From assembly GCF_002443255.2 (NCBI RefSeq), contig NW_019211454.1:24194782-24258781 (forward strand): DNA of 64,000 nucleotides, written 5' to 3'. This DNA is from Varroa destructor (Eukaryota > Arthropoda > Arachnida > Mesostigmata > Varroidae). Positions within the stretch are counted from its first letter, which is position 1; the number at the start of each line of letters is the position of its first letter. The notes under the pieces are model-generated. The model had not been told where the DNA came from. It saw nothing but the letters and a program-made list of their open reading frames with translations, and searched no databases. Made by a program: the position numbers and the translations under genes. Positions 12,703 to 26,000 of this stretch are shown here, piece by piece.

Positions 12703-15700
12703 AACTGTCAGAACGTAAGACGAGATAAAGCGGTAGCCGAGACTGCAGTCGGTAACAGAGCTGTCGCTTATGCTGAGGAGAGATTGCGGAGTTAAGCTAC
12801 TGAGAATGTACGATGGAAGCATCGCGATGGTTATTAGCGAGTTGCATGTTTCGTTACCTCAAGCAGAGGGCGTTTGAGGGCATTATAGGTTTAGCGCACA
12901 TGCTAACGGAAACCTTCGTTTCGACACGAATAACTACCAAATAACATCCGCACTTTTGCCCTGACATTCTGCTCCTCGATGGCAGAACGAGAAGGTACTG
13001 GAAGACTGTCGAAGCCGTGTGTAACAGCTAATTTTGGTAATCAGCATTGATCGCGCTTCGCCGCACACTTCAGGCCACTCACGCATTGACGTATTTTTAA
13101 GGTATAGAACACATAGTAACAATAATATAATACAAGAGGAAAAAAACAAGAAAATCATGTTCGTCACTTAACTGAATCCGCTTCTATTAAATATACCGGG
13201 GCTGGAGAGTAGAACCACCCTCTCTCCCCCAACTCATTGGCAGAGTCCTGTAATTAAGTAACTTTTACGATTGCGATTCGGGCACTCATATCTGCTTTCT
13301 AACGGCTACGTTTTAACCAACTAAGACAGCCCCTGTATAGAGAACTAAAAGTTTCGGAGCTGCATTTCGGAATCCGTCGTTGAGTATTGCCTAAAGCAAT
13401 AGCAGACGTAGTGTGCCAGCGCCAGAGGTGAACCGTCGATAGACAGTAGATAGACGACGATTTGTGCTATACACTATCTAGGATTAGTAGATAAACAAAT
13501 TACCGTTGCACCATGACATGCCGACTATAGCTGCTGATTAACTGATCTGACAGACGGGGCGTATATGGCTTTGATTAGTGCTTTCAGGACTGTGGATACT
13601 ATGATCGTACGTCCACATACGAGAACAAAGCACGCAGTCATGTTGGGCTGCGAAAGGCCATTTCGCGAGCGACTGCCGCGTGCCATACAATAGCTATAGG
13701 ACTGTAGATGTTTTCCCCAAGCTATTGGAAACTGCGCACTTTTCTAATCATGCGTCCATAGCTCGCTGTTGAAAAACCTATGAAAGTAGACGACGTCCTC
13801 GTTTTTTTCCTCCTCGGCTTGACTGTTTTATGTGTAGAACAGGAACATACCGAAAGCCGCACATCATCTTTTGTCCCTATAGACGCGAGAACGATGCCCT
13901 TCATTATCCTTTTATCGTGTCATCGTGTCCAATTAATGGTTCGGCCAGTGTCGGTAATCCGAAAAAGGAAATTATTTCTCGAGCGTACAGACGATGTATC
14001 TGATGCAATTCTATTATTATAGCTTTTGTTGACCCTAACCCGTTATCATGTATTAGTCTGGACTGTCGTTTAACACAATATATCCACATAGGATCTTGCG
14101 AAGTAACATAGAAAAACTATAATCCTATTTACCAAGATAAATCGTCATCCGTAAAAAGCTTTTGATAGTTTTCTATTATTTTCTTTCTCTTTTTATTGGA
14201 CTACAAGGAGATATGTTCAACTGAGGAAATGAGTACGGGTTATTGATGCAAAAAATGTATTCGTAACAATGTAGCTTCCTAACCGTAATGGCCACGGGCT
14301 CTGGTCCTGCTGTACGATAAAAAAATACTGAGCTCAAGTGGGGAACAATTGGAAAACACAGAACGCTTGCTTTCTGATTATCACAGCAAGAGAGGCAGGC
14401 AAACGAGTCTTATATATGTTGTATGTCTGTGGAGTTACACTAACCAGGGAACACAGAGCGTACCACCGATATGAAACGTCAACCCTGTCCTTTCAGGACA
14501 GTCTAATTTCATATTTATCAGATTTGTTAAAGGCAGGTTCTGCTTCTGACAATTATTTGATCATTTGAACGTCGTTATTTTTTCTCTGATTGATACCAGC
14601 AAAGATGTGAATGTTTCCATTTACTGTCTTCTCTTATTTTGAGTCATGTCAGCTAGGTGTTAATTAGTTCCATTTATGTACTTACTGGGTAACGTATTAA
14701 GACGTCTACTAAAATGCGGATGGATAATTGCTGAGCAACCCTGAGAGTACGTTGAGCAAGACGCCTGACCAGATTTTTACCTTCAATTCTAATCGTCATT
14801 ACCACTATGGTTTATTACTGATCCTTAAATTAAACGAAGATTTTTAGCTTGAGAATTCTATTGCTTGTTGTTTATCAAGTAATAATAGAAGTGAAAAAAG
14901 CTGTATAGACTGGAAGAGTTCAACTCTGGGGGATGATATTTTTTATGCGAAAAGTATCATACCTTTTACTTCATAAAGATTTTTTTTTTCGTTTTCAGGA
15001 ACATCGTTAGGTTCGTTGGAACCTATAAATACAACCATACTTCGAAAATGGTAGGATATATACAATAATTACGTTTAGATCGCTAATTCGAGGCGGATGA
15101 AAGTACTGAAGGGGAATAGTACACGCGCCTAGAATTATGGCCTGACAGGTTAGAGGTCCTGAAGAAATTGTTCGAATGACCGCGATTTGACCGCGTAGGC
15201 CGTTCAGCGATAGTCACACCTGGTGTGTTTGCTTGCGCACACTCAATAAATTGAAATTTTAACTTTTTGAATTGCGCATAACTTGTGAGTACACGTAAAA
15301 TTCAGTTCCTTATCATGGAATAAATCAGCTATAACGGGGTAGAGATACAATTCATATACGTTACTTAGGGAAGCTATAAGACATATTTCAAGTAAAATCT
15401 CGGTGGACGTACAAGTATTTCTTCACACCTCTGTTATTTCTGTATGAATAACCTAAAATATTGTTTATAATTCCAGATAGCTATCTAGCCAGATTCAAAG
15501 GGTTGGGTCACTCGTTCATTCTTTGCATCCACACGGGTATCTTCTCCATCATACTGGGCAGAGTAACGTTCTTGGGTCTACTAAAGTTGTATGGTTAGCC
15601 GTGACTTGTTTCAACTATTTCAAATAAGGACACTGGAACGTGCATAGATTTCCATTAGACGTTTTAATCGTGTCGCTGTTTCACGGTGAGAAAGTGATTT

Positions 15701-16187
15701 CAAATCTTAATCTATCTAATCTAAATAATTACCCATAATATTGTTGAACAAAAAGAACTTTATTCGCGGGGATTATTATTTCTTTAATATTCGACTTATC
15801 TTACTTATGTACAGTGTTATCACTCCCAGTCACACGCACGCACAGCATAGAAAAATACACAGTCCACCGAGCCTCCATCTCAAGTGTAATTAGTCCAAGA
15901 CGTGATCATCTGTGCCGCTTTGAGATCAAACGCGTACCTGTTTTCATTTTCTCATTTTGGTTTTTTCATTCATAATTGAGAACTCGTCATGGCTAATACC
16001 ACGTTGTAGGCCCCGGGGAGTTGGCTGCTTCAACTCGTACAAACAAATACTTCGTCTGAGCACTCCTCTATCGAACGCGGCTTAAGCAATAGCCATGGTT
16101 TTCTTTTTTCGTGACAGGAAAAGGTCGACGGGTCAAAAAAAATTCCAGGAGCCGTCTTGTCCCTATATGCGCTCTGAAATAATAAAA

Positions 16188-16234
16188 ATCATCATCATCA
16201 GCCGTATAACCAGCATCATCATTATTATCATCAA
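16188..16234. repeat. Imperfect ATC/ATT trinucleotide repeat
   Basis: Two clusters of ATC triplets separated by about 14 bp, the second mixed with ATT. Confidence 0.9.
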
Positions 16235-16599
16235 CCGCCTTATAGCGATTAGTGAGCTATGGGAAAAGTACGAACGGTTCTTATCAGTTCGTTTATATCC
16301 GTTAACTGTGTCACATGTTTGGCAAACCTGGCTTTCCAGTTATCTCCAGATTTTCCTACAGTGGTCGAATCGCCAGCATTTCAAATCCCACGGACTTTTG
16401 TTGTCCTTTGTTAGCTCCGTTCGGAATTAGCGCCTCCATTGTTGACTCAGTGGTAATATTCTTAGGCGTTTGACAGCTAAAGCATAATTAACAAATTCAT
16501 TGCGATCACCTTCTGACCACACCGCTCCGTTTTTCGCCAGTACGTGCACGCACGCATGTGTGTATAAACTCGGCATTGTTCCCGTACGCATCTTAGGAT

Positions 16600-18560
16600 A
16601 GGGACAAATCTCTTTTCTGCCTTTGCATCGTTTGCTTAGTTTTCTCACCCTGCCCATTCCCTGTTTCTCCTTTTCCTTTAGCTACAAGCTCTGGTATTTT
16701 TTTTTCACGACACATTCAAGCGCTTGCTACTTATTCGTTCATCCATTTAACCCGCCTCTCTCTCACATACACTTTCATATTCTTGGGTCCTTCTTAGCGC
16801 GGTGTTTCTAAGAAAAAATTGTATCTGTATTCAGAAACCGCCGCAGCTTTCCGACCCGTGCGTATGTATATATATTTACTTGCAGGTTGTAGTGCGTCGA
16901 ATCGCAAGCCAAGCTCTTCAAGACCCCTACCACTTTCGCTGTCGTTGGCCGTTTGTGACCCAGCCATCATGTGGACTCACACGTCTTCCTTTCGCTCGCT
17001 GCCCATCTCCGTGTTCGTGTGTCTGTGCCGAGGATATGGCCATTATCTTGATCCGTATATCGGTGGAGTGTGCACGTAGTCAATCAAGTTGAGGAAACAT
17101 GTTAGGTGCCTTGCTATCATCTACTGCGTCGTGTTGTCCGGCATTTCTATCGTCCCGCCTTTGCTACTCAGTGAACTATACCACTTGCACCGGCTGTCCT
17201 CGACTACCTTGTTTTCCCCTAAGCTCTTCCTACTCTATGGTCCTTTGTTATAGCTGCAAACTGCTTCCGACTCTTCCTAGTCGACTAGTTAACCGGTCGG
17301 CCGGAATCGATTCATTCGCTGCACGTCAAAGTTGCTGGTACACAGCAGCGCCCTCTTTTCCATGATTTGTTGCTGGCTATGCTAGTTTGCCAGATGCTGG
17401 CGACCGACTCTGCTTGTGACACCGTGCGCGTGCTATTGTCACTGTTGCTTGTGTATTTTTCCTGCTGTATCATCGAAGAGCAAATCATACTCTGAAAGTA
17501 AGCAGACGAGCGAACCCGGCGGTCAGCTAGCGGGAGAAATGACGTGTACTTATGAGGCAAAGAAGTAACGTACAACCGACCTGAATGAACCGCTGTCAAT
17601 TTGACTAGTATTTAAAAGCTGCATACGTGCTTCGCCTGGCAAATCTACCCCCCGTCAGTGCTGTATATATATATATATATGTGTGTGTGTGCGACATCGG
17701 TGCCGCACCCAGCTGGCATTGGACATAAAGTCAAGATTCGGTAGGGCGTTGGGCTGTACGGAACACCGGATCCTTGAGGCCGCGGCACGATGCACTATAT
17801 GATTTATCACTCTCTTCCACCGTGCTGCTCTCTTGAATCCGCTCCTCGTTGCTTACTAGTCTACACATCTTTCTCTGTGAGGCCTATTTTTCCTCAACCG
17901 CCCTTGCTGTTCTTCAACTCCCGGTCCATTATCTCGAATGTTTGTCTGCTCACTCTCTATGTTTCTCTAGCCACTCGCACGCACATCCCTCCCATATCTT
18001 TGCTCTTCTTGCTTTTATGTTTCGTTAGATCCATAAAAGCGAAAATTGAACAGTATAAATAAAGCGCCGTGTAGACTTCGAAACAAATCGGCACAGTAAT
18101 ACACGACATATATATGTCGGCTGTAATCTTCAGCATCTCAGCGAAGGCTACTGATGCTGTGGCTTTTGCTACTGCGACCGCTACTATAGGTGATGGCATT
18201 ATTGTTATGATTTCTTATTTGCCGAGTTAGTTGTTACTTTCTTTTCTCTGTATCTCCCGCCCGCCTCTGTTGTTTCAGCCGCCACAGCTTCGCAACTGGC
18301 AGTGCTGCTTTCTCATTCGTTTTTGCGACTATTGCTGCGTATATACATGGGATCACAAAAAAAGTCGATAAACATCCCGACAACCCATAATGCTCACCAC
18401 TCGGCGATTACTTTACCAAGACAGACCAAAATGTGTGTGGCTATGTGGTTAACACTGAAATTGGCTTGCGAATGGGGCGTGGCTAGGTTAAGGGTTTATC
18501 AAGCTCTGGAGGGCATCGCAGAGAATAGAGGAAATAGGAGCATGGTCGAGCCACCTTGCG
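16600..18560. other. Pyrimidine-rich plus-strand region, unassigned
   Basis: The plus strand is rich in C and T with many CTC, TTC and TGC words from about 16.6 to 18.3 kb. Several overlapping Ser/Leu/Cys-rich ORFs arise from this bias and look spurious. Read on the minus strand it is purine-rich, downstream of the receptor gene. It could be receptor 3' untranslated sequence only if transcription ran well past the stop, for which I see no evidence. Confidence 0.4.
17664..17691. repeat. Compound TA/GT microsatellite
   Basis: A TA run is followed directly by a GT run on the plus strand. Confidence 0.97.
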
Positions 18561-19831
18561 TTTTCTGAGCTGGGTTATAGTTAGTCATAATAGGTACATG
18601 AAGATGGGTGTTTCAGCAGTAGGGCCTGGATGGAACCAGCCGCTTTGTTTCCAACGAGATGTGATCTGTTTTCGGTCGGAGGAGGGTTTCAGGGAAGGCT
18701 AGACGCTGTTGAGCTTAAGTTGTCCGCACGGATGGCAAACTCCTCGCATACTGCATCTCCAATGGTTCCAGTGGAACGCGGCACCCAGGAGTCAAAATAG
18801 GAAAGTAATGCTGCGATGCGGAAAGTCAGCCCCACACCATGACGCGAACCTGCCTTGGGGTGCCATTTACCAGTTGACCCTGATTTAGAGTCAGCTCCTC
18901 ATCGTTGCCCTGCAAGTGAGTAGCAAAAACGATTTCCGTTCATATTCGTTAGCCATTCTAAGTGTGAGAATATGATTGTAAAGCTTAAAGAATCCCTTCG
19001 GGGAGGGGGGTCACTAGCACTGATTTAAGTATCATCGGCCAGCACCAGCAAGATCTCTCAGCGTTTCTTTCCTTTCCACCGCTCCCTTTTTCCCCTCTCT
19101 GACTCTCTTGAACTGAGCCATGCAATACTCTAAGTAAAATTGCCTATTACTCAAGCCCTAAACTAGTCCCTTAGAAGAAGCCTAAGGTATTCGTAGAAGT
19201 GATGGTATGATTTGAGGATTATATTGTGGGAGGGTTGTAAATCGACCAATAGAGTACTCACTAAAGCAGGATCATTGGGTGTGTATGGTCGGAGACCTTG
19301 GTCCGCATTTTTGTCCCACAGCGCTTTTTGTGCGGCGCTTGTCTGAAAATATTAAAAAAAATGTCCGTCAGCACTAATGGCCAGCACTTGATCAATTTTA
19401 GCAAAGACAGGCGGTCCTACGGCTCGCACGTAACTAACAAACCTGCAAGCAAACCTTTGGCTACAGAAAATATCTCTGTAGTGCTATCGGTGACAACACA
19501 TTACAGTTTTTCTAGTCTGCTCACGCGACAAAACGTTCGGTTATGTAAGTTCTCTTTATCTTCGATTTCTTGGAGAAAATACACGCTGTGCTTTACCAGA
19601 TGAACGAGTCCCAGCGAATAGGAGAACGGGATAATGGCTTTTGTGAGACATGAGCCTGACAAGAAACGCTGTATCCTGTTGCCGCCATAATCGAAACCCC
19701 CCGCTGAAACCGATTTGCACGTGTATCGTCCTTTGCCGTATTAACTGGCCGTTCGCTAGACAGGTGTGAAACCCTGCTTTTTCTACTACCTACATTTTGC
19801 TTCCCTACACTGAAAACGGGCAGGTTAAATC

Positions 19832-20088
19832 TTACTCTCCGTAAGTTACACCAGCAGTACCTACATTACATACTTCGGCTTTGTTGCTATGCCCCGTCTC
19901 CTGCCTTGGCTTAAGGGAAAATTCGACAGCGCCAAGCAGCATAGCTACCACGAATCCCAGAATGACGAAGGCGAAGACTCCGAAGACTGGCGACAGTTTG
20001 AGTGGTGACGGGGTTGGGTTCGGCTTATCGTCGAGGCACCGTGCCACTCGACCATCCAGCCACTTAGCGCGAAGGTCTGCTAAGACGC
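19832..20088 (-). CDS. iGluR exon 15: end of S2, M4 and C-terminal tail
   Basis: Encodes about residues 824-907 and the stop TAA at 19832-19834. VLADLRAKWLDGRVARC matches GxLxkLkxKWWxxxxxC, including the second disulfide cysteine at about 840. After PNPTPSPLK comes M4, LSPVFGVFAFVILGFVVAML, equivalent to LsxvxGxFyiLxxGlxlAxlva. The tail is about 28 residues. A donor-like GA|GTAAGA overlaps the stop, so an isoform with further 3' exons is possible. No clear AATAAA on this strand was found in the next kilobase. The acceptor is TATCCACAG. Confidence 0.94.
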
Positions 20089-23000
20089 CTGTGGATACAT
20101 ATACATGAAGCGCTCAAGCAAAACGTGCCTAAGTTTGACGTGTTTGGCGGGCGACGAATTCTAATGAGCGTCGCTAGTTAAAATTTTGTACAGTAACGTG
20201 CAACACGAGGAAGTTCATGGGCAGTTTACCTTGAATGCGCGACATTTAAATTGCACGCAGTCAGCCCTTCACCTTTGAAAAACGATGTGGGAATGGCGGC
20301 TTAGTAACTGATGCTGCTATACGACACTGCGCTTATTTAATGAACTATTAAGCGCTTAGAATATTGTACTACGAAGGGCAATAATTATTTATAAATTTAG
20401 TACTATTGCTACAACTAGTTATTGGATCGACCTTTACCTCTGACAAAACCAAATGTATGCTAGTATCCCTAAATTATATAACACTTTCGGAGTGTATTTC
20501 ATTCAATAAAAATGACGTAGTTTATGTTGCTGAACAGAATACGCTTCACAAGTTACCAATCACATCTATCAACAAATAGTGTCGTTTACTTCAGATATGA
20601 CCGGTGAACAAAGTTAAATAACGTATTTTGTCCGTATTCAGATAGCAGCTCTGCATGCAAAAAATAATTAAACAAAAATATAAGCAAATCTAAACGCAGC
20701 CTTTTATGCGGCAGTTTAGACATACCGGCTTCCCGAAGCCTCTCGATTGCTTGATTAAACATATCGCGATACGGAGACATTTTGGGCATCATTATCGAGT
20801 ATGGTGCAAAGTTGGCTGATACGACGTAGGAACGCTTGGAACAATCATCGAGGTATGGCTCGATCTGTGAATGCAGACCCAGAAAGGCGAAGTTGGCAGA
20901 CACCGCATGTACGCCATCCTCTACCGATGGAACAGCTCGTCCACGCGGGCTGCTCAGCATCCGCGAGTAGATCGTGGCGAATTCACCTGATCGAGGAGTC
21001 TAAGATGGAGAAAACAGCACCGCAATAATAAGTTTGCCAATTTAGATTGGACAGGGTCGAGCAGATTCTATGTTTTTGTTGCTAGCTAACTCTCCGTGAC
21101 GCCGACAGCGTAATGCGCTGAAGTAGCCTTAGGGCAGGTTTGTTACGCTAACGGCTCTGAAGAGCCATTTAGGCACAACTGGAGTGACGTCGACCACAGG
21201 TCACTGCAAGGCACCATCTTTGCTCGTCAACGGCGTTTCCACTTAGACGAAGACAACGCCAAAATACGGCAAGCTTGGCGTAAGTAGTTTATCGCTTATG
21301 GAGTGGAGCCATCATCTCTCTGGTCTCGTAAGTTGCTTTCAGGAAAATTCCGCGTCCACGACAGGCGCCTAGACTTAGAAGTCAGAAAGCACCACCACTA
21401 TATAAGGTATAATATACGTTGCTTTACCGATGTTGAGATTTATACACGTGGAGCGATGCATTATATTCGCAGTCCGAATTTAGTCGTCAATAATGTTGCT
21501 GAACAGATGAAGGCGGTTGGAGACATAACCCAGTTTTTTTTTTACATCGGCGTATTACTGAAGAGCAACTCGCCCACACCCGCTACAGCATGTTATATTT
21601 CGTTTATTTAGATTAAAAAGAAATATACTGTAGACGTACCGTCTTAGTGCTTATATACAAATGTCTGTACGCTTCGGAAAAACAGACAGTGAGAAAGTGT
21701 AGCACCGGGACTCATTTTCGGCAAAGGTTTGTTAAGGAGGATGGAATACCGATGACGGCGGAAAGTCTATAGCCCGATAGAGGAATCCTTAGCAAAAAGT
21801 AATAGTTGAACATCTAGTATAACATCGCTAATTCACGCCATATAGTTCTTCGGTAAAACGTATCAGAACAGAAAAAATGAAAGAAGAATGATAGTATTTT
21901 AACCAAAGGAAACCATTCGTTGAGGCATGCATTTTATATGTAGATATGGATTCATACATCGATTGGTAACGAATTTTATAAAGGGAGACAGCTTAGATGG
22001 CAGCATATGACTCTAACGGCAGGTTGCAGCATCGGACTTAGGATTTTTTCCTTACGCTTTGTTTTTAAGGCTGTTTCTAAATAAATACAGATATTCCAGC
22101 TATTATTTTATATGTGCTAGAGGTTACCGTTGATGGACATGGCTATATGGCCTAACCACTTTCCAATGCGATTACAGCTAAAATTTAACTCCTAAGCTGT
22201 AAAAAAAAAAAGCCCGTTTCAAATATTTGCTTTGCAAATGCACGAATGTCTCCTTGATAACGCGAGTCAATGAATCGGTGTGATCAGGCTGTTGCTTAAT
22301 AACTCTCCACACAGTTACCTAATGTGAAGTTCCTTTAGGAATTTTTATTGGAAGTAGATCAGACAATCAACATTAGCAGCTTGTTATGACTGTGGACTAT
22401 CCCGCCGTTTTAGAGTAAGGAACAGTTGTGATTATGTCTTGTAGATTTTCTAGAGTAGAAAACATTATGGTAAAAAAATCGATTTTATACCTAAAATATA
22501 AATCACTTCTTTGTACTCTGGGCTGTCACTTTGATAACAGTTGCTTTGATTTTTAGATTTAATACAAAATGCATGAAATTGGATTAAGATCGTCGATGTC
22601 CGTCCTAGAAGTAAACGTTTTATTTTGACGAGGAAGCGACCCATATATTTATACGTTGCGTGCCCACGGACGGCCTACCAATTGCATCAAAGTATCGCCT
22701 GCGCATTTAAAACAGTTATGTTGAAGCCCGTTGCAAAGAAGCCCTCAGAGTCGGCTGCGGATATTTCATACAAACACGATAATTGATTAACGAGATTAGA
22801 CGTCTGCTGCAGAGCAACGAGATAACTAAAGCGCGGTCGTGAAATTATTTTTTTTTTTTGTATAAAGTTGAAGCATGTCAGCACCATTAGCTCTCAATGA
22901 AAGTACTATTGAACAAAGTTACTTAAATAATTAAATAATTTGTCTCAGACATGCTAGTAGGAAAGCTGCAACAAGTATAATTAGAACGGGTTGGCCGGAT

Positions 23001-26000
23001 AATAATGTCGTAGGGTAACGGAAACGTGTCCTGAACATTACACCCGACCTAGATTCAAATGGAAATAGTGACAGACTTCTACGGACGGTTCGGTGCATGC
23101 ATCTGTAGTGGCTGAAAGTGTTGTGATGTACAATGTATTTGCTATTAGATAGGTCGATTAAAGGCTACTATCAATCCCTGACCTAGTTTAGACACATATA
23201 CGTCATTGTAAGTTGCTAAATAGCCTAATACATAGATGAGCATTCGTACACCTTAAAACAGAATTCACAAAAGAGATGAACATACTGATAATGACATTTA
23301 TCTATACAGGTGCTTGATTGCTGCCTCTTTAGAGACACTTAAAGTCGAGAAACTAAATTGAAGCAAATGACTTAAAGGCAGGCGAGTGTTTCAGTTACCA
23401 CTTACCTTAAGAACTTTACCAGGAACAACGTCTCTGACGTAGCCGATGTCAACAGTACCGCTTGCCGCATCCTTTGTACGTTACAAACGTGCACAGCCCA
23501 TCGAGTACATTAGCCCGTTAGAAAACGATTACGCAGACGTATCGTAACGCTACTATTGATAAATTAACGTTCTCTGCTTGCTGTCAAAGATAAAAATCCT
23601 ACTCACCATTTTTAGTCTCATAAGTAAAACGAGTAGAACTATAGTAATAGACATGATTATTTTTATGGTAATCTTTTAGCTGCAGTGTAAAAAGCAATCC
23701 AGTTTTGATGTATAGTTTACGCTGAATCGCTAGGTAGTTTTACCTGGACAAATTTCCTCATAGTGAACACATCGGGCCCATAGCCGAAGACAACAGTCTG
23801 CACGATCGCCACAAATGCGGATACATAAAGAACGGTAACCATTGCCAAAAAAAACCACCAGAATAAAAGTAGTAAGCGTGATGCGCGGCACCTGAAAAAC
23901 GGAGCAAGTACAATGATCAAAATAATTATATTCCTTCATACATACACGCATATAATCACTGACCCAACAAGCGGATATCAGCAGTTGCTTCCAATACTGC
24001 ATTGTAAATACCGCTACGTCTAGTTAAAATCAGATAACAGGTTATTCGAGACACTGACCTTGGTCACGCATAACAAACCTAATTATCACGGAAGTTATAT
24101 CATCTAGTTGTTATCCTTGAATAAACTTAATCAACTAATACGCTCTTCTGATACTGAAGGTCATGCGAGTCTACATGCGACCTTAGGTTGCAGATATTAA
24201 CGCCTGTTACACGATGGTATGGGATAAGCCTAGGCGAATTATACACCTAGTGAATTACACTCATAACTGTGTTAATTCTAACACTTTTTAACGATACTTG
24301 TTCTACAAGCGTGTCGTAAGCAATTTTTTTTCTGCTATCCATTCTATATGGGTGAACTTTTAAAAAATTCTTCCCCTCTCGCCCTATCAGAACCTGCCGA
24401 AGGATCAGGGAACAGTGAAGTAACTTCGCCTGAATACCCTCTTCATCGAGGCGGTGGCAGTAGTCAGACAGCTCTGCCTGAATAAACCTGCTTGGCTTGC
24501 GTTAGAGTTATTCAGCAAACCCTAATAAAAAACGAGAGGCAGGTCGTAGTACGCGGCATGCTCTGTCCCGGCTAATGCTATCACTGCTTGCATACGCATC
24601 TATGCTATCCTGCTGGTAAATCTTTTAATCCACATATCTAACAGGCGTATGAGTCCTTTGTTATTAGCTTCCACGTCTAGTCCGTCGTTGTTTTCGCCAC
24701 CTAATTAACAGGCCTATTGCTTGTACCTAGTGCTCGGCCAGTCGCCGGCAGTAAAAAAGAATGTAGGTAGTTAAAGAACGCCATTAGTCTTTCGAGGTAT
24801 TCACGGTGTCGATATCGCGAAATTCTGCCATTAGTATCTTCTCGCTGAAGTTTTACGCAGGCGTTTGATGTTCAAGCCTCACATTAGGATTACCACACAC
24901 ACAGGATTAAAGGGTGGTGCATAAAATTATATATTAAAGTCAAATCTTTATTGGTCCCTTTCATACATTTAGCTGTTGTAGGATAAATGTATACGCAGGA
25001 TTCCTTTCAAAACCACTATCATAATTCAACCGTCCGACAGTAACCCGTTTTCAGCTAATTTTTAAACGTTTACTTTGCAGATACGCAAAATCAGCTTATT
25101 GATACGAGATTATGGGCCATGTGACCAAACCGAGTTACAATCAGCTCAAAGACGAACATTTAATCAATTATAAATGCGTCAAAATCAATTATAAAAAAAA
25201 AAATCATTATGCGTCAAAAATTACTGATAAGGCAAAATCTCACTACTTTAGTATTAAATACAAACGTTAATGCGATGATCTAGGTGACGAAAAATAGTTT
25301 CGCTTTATAGAGCAACAATGCTTCACAGTTCAAATGAAATCTATAAAACTTATTTACTTCTAACTTACCTTAACGCCTGAATTTATGGCACTACTTCCCC
25401 CAAATACACGATGCTTTACGTAGACAATCGAAAATAATTTAAACATAAAGTGGACAAGGTGGCAAGGGTTACAACGATGTAAGGTAAATCCAGAATTTTA
25501 CATCTTCGCTTCTGATGCAACTACACGTGATCTTAAAAAAAATGCCCTGTAATTATCCGTAAGTTATAGGTATCTAAAATGCTATTATAGTGACAGGTGA
25601 TAGGATTATATAAACCTAAAAAAACTAGAGTCGTCTAATGCATTATGCCTCTTCGTATTCCAAAGGTGTCAGGCTAAGACGTATAGCAGCATAAACAACA
25701 AAAGAGACCTCTTGGTATTTATAGTACTGAGGTAGCAGCAAAGGAACTATTGTCAGTTCAAATTTGGCGCTACGTAACTACAAAGTGACATCTTCCCAGG
25801 CAGCTGATCTAAACTCTCGACAAATTTGAAAATACCTATCCTATTGGATCTGACGTGTAGTAAAGTAATGGCTTCTTTTTAGTTAGTTTATAGGCAAGTT
25901 CATTTTCTTAGATGTTCTAGTCTGCAGTAACTTTTTCAAATCGCACAACATTATGCTCAGTAAGTTCAGGTACATATTGTTTTTGTAAGCAATATTGCAT

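Larger units (their letters stand above)
6991..16600. other. No confirmed gene; mixed AT-rich sequence and one GC-richer island
   Basis: The GC-richer island at about 8.65-9.95 kb is the only marked feature and includes the exon candidate at 8802-9107. The remainder holds scattered short ORFs without recognisable domains and several simple repeats listed separately. Confidence 0.6.
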
